Below, piece after piece: positions 62,401-64,000 of a stretch of 64,000 bases of DNA. How positions within the stretch are numbered: position 1 is the first letter of the stretch; every line of letters starts with the position of its first letter. The position numbers and the translations under genes were made by a program. Source of the stretch: Epiperipatus broadwayi (lineage: Eukaryota; Onychophora; Udeonychophora; Euonychophora; Peripatidae); NCBI GenBank assembly GCA_028023455.1, contig JAQFVV010012497.1, positions 2,420,001-2,484,000 on the forward strand, given 5' to 3'. The notes beneath the pieces were generated by a model. It was not told where the DNA came from. It did no database searches and saw only the letters and a program-made list of their open reading frames with translations.

Positions 62401-63461
62401 CAAAATATTTTATTCTTCTATAAATTAAATTACATCTAAATTTACTATGTAATTCTAAAATTGTTAATTTATTTATAATACTATTTATAAGAGGTAGACA
62501 AGAGTTAATAATATTATTCAAATTAATTTATATAATAGCTCATATAGTGACTTGAACACATATATACTGTTGCATAAATCTTCAAAATAAATATGTCATA
62601 ATATGGTTTTTGAAAGTTATAAATACTAATGCTTTCTAAAAATAAAATGACAAACCACATGCTTTTACTATCTTCACTTTTTATCCACTGCTTCGATTTA
62701 TTTATTTTTATTAACTAAAAAGTTTGATAAAATAAGCAAGAATTTTTTTTTACAATTAAGTAATATTTTAAAATGCATTTGTTTCTATCATCACAAACAA
62801 TTTTTACATGTATTCTCATTACATTTTTAGTCATATATATGAATACAATATATGTTTATTCGAAGAATGTCATTTTCTACAGCAAGCTTACTCAAGAGAA
62901 CAGCATCCTAATGTTTTCAAACTTTATATTAGATTGGATAAAATTACATTTGTATGCATTATATGTTCTAAGCCTGAAGGCAGATTGAAAAATTAATTAA
63001 TAAAGTACTATGACCAAGCAATAAATCTCAATCAGATATATATATTAATTTATTTTTAATTGCTTTTCAGTGATTACAATATGAAATTACTCAAAAATAC
63101 AAAAAAAAAATGTTTTGAAAAATAAAAAATTATATAGTTTATATAAAAATATATAAAAGTATGAAATATATTATACCAGGAAATTGGATGATGATAATTC
63201 TGATAACTAACAAAAATGTAGACAGATTATTAAACCTTGTGTAAAAAATAAATTCCCTTCATGCAAGATAAGTCATCCATTTCAACATTATTCTTTACCA
63301 TTATAAGAAACTATATTAAAATGTAAGTATCTTAAATTAAATTTAATTAAGACTCACCATCATACATCAAACCATCCTTCATCCATAAGTATTTATAAAT
63401 AAGTGGATTGAACTATCCCACCTTTAACTTTGAGCACCATTTTCAATTTTGAAAGAATATA
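59491..63461. other. AT-rich stretch without a supported gene
   Basis: Open stretches at 60987-61316 (-), 61727-61960 (-) and 62767-62996 (+) have no recognised domain. The isolated hAT-like start at 60997 is the only element hint. Confidence 0.45.
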
Positions 63462-64000
63462 TATAATATAAAGAGCATTCCAATAGCTCTAAATAAGCTT
63501 TTTTTTCTAATGATAAATGCTACAGTGATAAATGTTTCAGTGAAGAACTAGGACACCATTAAAAAAATAAACTAACTAAGCATTTATCTAAAAGTTAACT
63601 CTTAAGAAGAAGATCTGAAATTTTTAGACCTCTACAAGTCTTTAAATTCAGCTCTCCAACTGAAATAATCATAAGGGTCTGAATTTAATTCAGAAATCCC
63701 ATATATTAATGTGCTTTGTAATTTAATTTAGCCAAAGCCCGAAACAGTAAAATAATGATAATAAAATCATGTTATATATCACATGACCTATATAGCTTGC
63801 ATTTATCAATATGTAATATAAATAGCATTCCAATAGCTCTAAACAAGCTTATTTCTTTTTTATGATAAATGATACAAGAGAAAGCATTCAGTTTCAAGCT
63901 ATGGATTTGGCTAAATTGAATTACAAAGCACATTAATATACAGGATTTCTGAATTAAGTTCAGACCCATATGATTATTTCAATTGGAGAGCTGAATTTAA
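63462..64000. mobile_element. Fold-back repeat related to the ribozyme family, cut by the window end
   Basis: Arm 63642-63737 is the inverted complement of 63906-64000 over about 95 bp with few mismatches. A second, direct repeat links 63462-63500 with 63814-63850 (CATTCCAATAGCTCTAAA), spaced about 351 bp. Right-arm sequence CTGAATTAAGTTCAGACCCA and the following ATATGATTAT closely match the family 1 monomer (CTGAATTGAGTTCAGACCCA, then ATATGACTAT, near 1170-1196), and CACATGACCTATATA parallels its CACATGATCACTATC. This appears to be a diverged subfamily with the same tandem-plus-inverted architecture. No intact hammerhead core is seen in the visible part. The right boundary lies beyond the window. 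Confidence 0.55.

Noticed and set aside
62767-62996. Two overlapping plus-strand frames and a TTTTTAG acceptor-like site near 62829
   Set aside because: No donor site, companion exon or recognised domain; the two frames cannot both be coding and either fits chance.

Overview
This window looks like intergenic or intronic DNA from an invertebrate animal. It is very AT-rich (by eye roughly a quarter G+C), full of homopolymer runs, and has no open reading frame longer than about 116 codons. I found no host gene I would defend. Everything recognisable is mobile or repetitive: decayed non-LTR retrotransposons (LINEs), tRNA-like SINEs, cut-and-paste DNA transposon derivatives, minisatellites and a segmental duplication. 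The species cannot be read from the sequence; these element types occur across arthropods, molluscs, flatworms and cnidarians.

The most interesting content is hammerhead ribozymes. Family 1 is a repeat with a 457-nt monomer. One ribozyme with every core element is at 1339-1380 (+) and a near-complete one at 27664-27705 (-). Its three insertions (0.7-1.5 kb, 27.55-27.99 kb, 58.4-58.6 kb) are tandem or fold-back pieces of the same monomer, and two of them are flanked by exact 13-bp target-site duplications. This is the architecture of animal retrozymes or of the terminal repeats of Penelope-like elements. A diverged relative lies at the window's right end (63.46-64.0 kb), again fold-back. Family 2 is an unrelated hammerhead at 57198-57268 (-), followed on its own strand by a pol III B-box-like motif, which suggests a ribozyme-bearing SINE.

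Layout. 0.7-1.5 kb: fold-back ribozyme insertion. 7.1-7.9 kb: LINE 3' relic (-). 8.9-9.1 and 11.8-11.9 kb: tRNA-like SINEs. 9.7-11.2 and 15.4-16.4 kb: two inverted relatives of a TA-flanked, pogo/Tigger-like element. 17.74-18.15 kb: textbook non-autonomous hAT with an 8-bp duplication. 20.6-21.07 kb: three 168-bp tandem repeats downstream of a small GC-rich spot. 21.75-23.47 kb: terminal-inverted-repeat element filled with two minisatellites. 27.55-27.99 kb: second ribozyme-repeat copy. 35.0-44.5 kb: a 2.2-kb segment present twice; an apparently near-full-length but dead RTE-type LINE (about 3.2 kb, -) sits in the first copy and the second copy is the empty site. 48.4-50.2 kb: second, 5'-truncated LINE (+). 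54.6-55.6 kb: isolated GC-richer island. 57.0-57.5 kb: hammerhead family 2. 58.4 kb: short fold-back ribozyme-repeat insertion. 63.5-64.0 kb: related fold-back. The remainder is AT-rich DNA in which I see no gene.

The parts do not form a pathway. They record successive retroposition and transposition. The ribozyme repeats encode no protein and would depend on reverse transcriptase supplied elsewhere.
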